A stretch of DNA of 7,922 nucleotides from Dyella_B sp035508595 (GTDB lineage: Bacteria > Pseudomonadota > Gammaproteobacteria > Xanthomonadales > Rhodanobacteraceae). The stretch covers positions 1 through 7,922 of the forward strand of contig DATJMR010000235.1 in NCBI GenBank assembly GCA_035508595.1. The letters run 5' to 3'. The translations under genes were made by a program, and so were the position numbers. Shown here piece by piece: positions 6,154 through 7,922 of this stretch (positions within the stretch are counted from its first letter, which is position 1; each line of letters begins with the position of its first letter). The notes beneath the pieces were generated by a model that was not told the DNA's origin, did not search any database, and saw only the letters and a list, made by a program, of their open reading frames with translations.

Positions 6154-6650
6154 AGATAACGATGCATCACATAAATGTCGGTGGGGCCGTGCACGGCATG
6201 GCGAAATGCTCCGGGCACCTGTCCGACGATGTTGAAACCGTGTCGCTGCCATAAGCGCACGGCAGGCGTGTTGGTGGAAACGACAAAATTGAACTGCATG
6301 GCGGTAAAGCCGGCGTCGCGTGCCTGCAGCATCGAGTGTTCGCACATCTTGCCGGCAATGCCCTGTCCGCGCGAGGTGGGCGACACCATGTAGCCGGCAT
6401 TGGCGACGTGATCGCCCAGCCCCGGTTGATTGGGGCGCAGCAGGTAACAACCAAGTACGTGGTCCCCGCGCTCTGCCACAAAACAACGCGAGGGCGCGGT
6501 GGTCCACCACTCGCGCGCCTGTTCCATGCTCAGATCGGGCGGATAGCTGTAGGTATCGCCCGCGGCGATCACGCTGTGGAAGATCGGCCACACGCGCGGG
6601 AACTCGTCCGCACCGATTTGCCGAATCACCAGATCAGCGTCGACGGTCAT
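6150..6650 (-). CDS. GNAT-family N-acetyltransferase
   Basis: This is a 166-residue Gcn5-related N-acetyltransferase. The acetyl-CoA motif A is visible as GYMVSPTSRGQGIAGKM (86-102), with R94-G-Q-G-I-A99 fitting the R/Q-x-x-G-x-G/A pattern. Strand-and-helix features on either side also fit: IRQIGADEFPRVWPIF near the N-terminus, then N127 and NTPAVRLWQRHGFNIVG (127-143), the motif B region. The N-terminal AAGDTYSYPPD (29-39) resembles a subgroup of small-molecule or amino-acid acetyltransferases, but the substrate cannot be assigned. Length is normal. It starts 9 nt after the miaB stop, without a visible Shine-Dalgarno, and its stop overlaps the phoH start (ATGA), so it is an integral operon member. 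A role on a tRNA, ribosomal or small-molecule substrate is possible but is only suggested by context. Confidence 0.9.
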   Translation of the reverse strand: MTVDADLVIRQIGADEFPRVWPIFHSVIAAGDTYSYPPDLSMEQAREWWTTAPSRCFVAERGDHVLGCYLLRPNQPGLGDHVANAGYMVSPTSRGQGIAGKMCEHSMLQARDAGFTAMQFNFVVSTNTPAVRLWQRHGFNIVGQVPGAFRHAVHGPTDIYVMHRYL

Positions 6651-6659
6651 GCGCGCGAT

Positions 6660-7922
6660 TCAGGCGGCTGCTTCGCTGCCCACGCCGGCAACACGTCCGC
6701 GCAACGAGTTGGTCATCGCCTCGGTAATCACCACATCGACGAACTGACCGATCAGCCGGGCATGGCCGGGGAAGTTCACGTAGCGCATGTTTTCGGTGCG
6801 GCCGGTGAGTTCATTTGCATTTTTCTTGCTCGGCTTCTCCACCAATACACGCTGCACGGTGCCGACCATCGCTTCGTTGATCTGCTTCGCGTTCGTGTTG
6901 AGCACCGCTTGAAGACGCGCGAGGCGCGCATGTTTCACGTCGGACGGTGTGTCGTCGGCGAGGTTCGCGGCGGGCGTGCCGGGGCGCGAGGAGAAAATGA
7001 ACGAGAAGCTTTGATCGAAACCGATGTCGTGGATCAGCTTCATGGTTTTTTCGAAGTCGTCGTCGGTTTCGCCGGGGAAGCCGACGATGAAGTCGGAGGA
7101 AATGCAGATGTCCGGGCGCACTGCGCGCAGTTTGCGAATCTTCTGCTTGAATTCCAGCGTGGTGTAGCCGCGCTTCATCGCCGCGAGAATGCGATCGGAG
7201 CCGGCTTGCACAGGCAGGTGCAGGAAGTTCGCCAGCTTCGGCACATTCGCATACGCCTCGATCAACGAATCGGAGAACTCCAGCGGGTGCGAGGTGGTGA
7301 AGCGGATGCGGCCGATGCCGTCCAGTTGCGCGATGGCGTGGATCAATACCGCCAGATCGGCGGTGCCGCCATCGTGCGTCGGACCGCGATAGGCGTTCAC
7401 GTTTTGACCCAAGAGGATCACCTCACGCACGCCTTGCTCGGCGAGCTGCGCCACTTCCACGATCACGTCGTCGAACGGGCGGCTGATTTCCTCGCCGCGG
7501 GTGTAGGGCACCACGCAGTAGCTGCAGTATTTGGAGCAGCCTTCCATGATCGACACGAAGGCGGTGGGGCCGTCGGCACGAGGCTCGGGCAGGCGGTCGA
7601 ACTTTTCGATTTCGGGGAAGCTGATGTCCACCTGCGCCTTGCCGGTGGCGCGCTTGGCTTCGATCAGCTCCGGCAGGCGGTGCAGGGTTTGGGGGCCGAA
7701 CACCAGGTCCACGTACGGCGCGCGCTTGATGATCGCCTCGCCTTCTTGGGATGCCACGCAGCCGCCCACGCCGATCAGCACGGGCTTGCCGCCTTGCTTG
7801 TATTCTTTCCAGCGGCCCAGTTGGCTGAAGACCTTTTCCTGCGCCTTTTCGCGAATGGAGCAGGTGTTGACCAGAATCACGTCCGCTTCCGATTCGTCCT
7901 GGGTCAATTCCAGGCCATGGGA
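6660..7922 (-). CDS. miaB: tRNA-2-methylthio-N6-dimethylallyladenosine synthase MiaB (5' end outside window)
   Basis: This radical-SAM methylthiotransferase converts i6A37 to ms2i6A37 in tRNAs reading UNN codons. 420 codons are present. The radical-SAM motif CSKYCSYC has Cys at 129, 133 and 136 of the visible part, and two cysteines of the auxiliary cluster are present (NTCSIREKAQEKVF, Cys21; GVGGCVASQEG, Cys55). The third cluster cysteine, near the N-terminus, lies outside with roughly the first 25-30 residues. The SAM-barrel motifs LLGQNVNAY, TSHP, LPVQAGSDRIL and SDFIVGFPGET follow in order. A C-terminal TRAM RNA-binding domain occupies about 352-415 (VLVEKPSKKNANELTGRT to SLRGRVAG). The frame is open to the edge (SHGLELTQDE, as in other MiaB), so a TTG at 7907 is internal Leu, not a start. 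It heads the GNAT-phoH-ybeY operon. The full E. coli protein is about 474 residues; this one is probably slightly shorter at the C-terminus. Confidence 0.97.
   Translation of the reverse strand, partial: SHGLELTQDESEADVILVNTCSIREKAQEKVFSQLGRWKEYKQGGKPVLIGVGGCVASQEGEAIIKRAPYVDLVFGPQTLHRLPELIEAKRATGKAQVDISFPEIEKFDRLPEPRADGPTAFVSIMEGCSKYCSYCVVPYTRGEEISRPFDDVIVEVAQLAEQGVREVILLGQNVNAYRGPTHDGGTADLAVLIHAIAQLDGIGRIRFTTSHPLEFSDSLIEAYANVPKLANFLHLPVQAGSDRILAAMKRGYTTLEFKQKIRKLRAVRPDICISSDFIVGFPGETDDDFEKTMKLIHDIGFDQSFSFIFSSRPGTPAANLADDTPSDVKHARLARLQAVLNTNAKQINEAMVGTVQRVLVEKPSKKNANELTGRTENMRYVNFPGHARLIGQFVDVVITEAMTNSLRGRVAGVGSEAAA

Noticed and set aside
6154..6591. N-terminal extension of phoH in the same frame
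   Set aside because: It overlaps the GNAT gene in another frame, has shadow-like composition, and the family N-terminus begins at the ATG at 6153.
7905..7907. TTG as the start codon of miaB
   Set aside because: The frame continues upstream with SHGLE, matching conserved MiaB sequence, so the gene simply runs out of the window.

Overview
This window looks like chromosomal core DNA from a GC-rich gammaproteobacterium, most likely of the Xanthomonadales (Rhodanobacteraceae or Xanthomonadaceae, for example a Dyella- or Rhodanobacter-like genus). The evidence is the miaB-phoH-ybeY-corC gene order, the protein sequences, and two kinds of dispersed intergenic repeat typical of that group: an ATTCCGGC/GCCGGAAT hairpin repeat and a CCCTCTCCC/GGGAGAGGG repeat. 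The genus is inference and no search was run.

Layout. The only plus-strand gene is at the left end (1-918): the C-terminal catalytic half of an S9 prolyl-oligopeptidase-family serine peptidase, cut by the window edge. It converges on a minus-strand block that fills the rest. In transcription order, from right to left, that block is: miaB (cut by the right edge), a GNAT acetyltransferase, phoH/ybeZ, ybeY, a 191-base gap, corC/ybeX, a 330-base repeat-bearing gap, an Lnb-like (DUF4105) membrane protein, and corA. A 13-bp perfect hairpin lies between the convergent peptidase and corA genes.

How the genes work together. miaB, the GNAT gene, phoH and ybeY are packed with 9-nt gaps and one ATGA overlap, so they probably form one operon for tRNA modification and rRNA processing. 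MiaB methylthiolates tRNA A37, YbeY is the 16S rRNA-maturation metalloprotein, and PhoH/YbeZ is its ATPase partner. CorC/YbeX is functionally and positionally linked to YbeY in E. coli. The Lnb-like gene and corA are 43 nt apart and probably cotranscribed. In E. coli, corC/ybeX is followed directly by lnt, the lipoprotein N-acyltransferase. Here no lnt follows; the next gene has the full architecture of the unrelated Lnb family of lipoprotein N-acyltransferases (signal peptide, periplasmic domain with His and Cys, five membrane segments). This is the most interesting observation in the window.

The 3293-3622 gap holds a 120-bp near-perfect palindrome made of two inverted REP-like units (a REPIN) plus a second repeat hairpin. 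I found no tRNA, rRNA, CRISPR, insertion sequence or prophage gene. Apart from the Lnb-like gene and the unassigned GNAT, this is ordinary housekeeping sequence.
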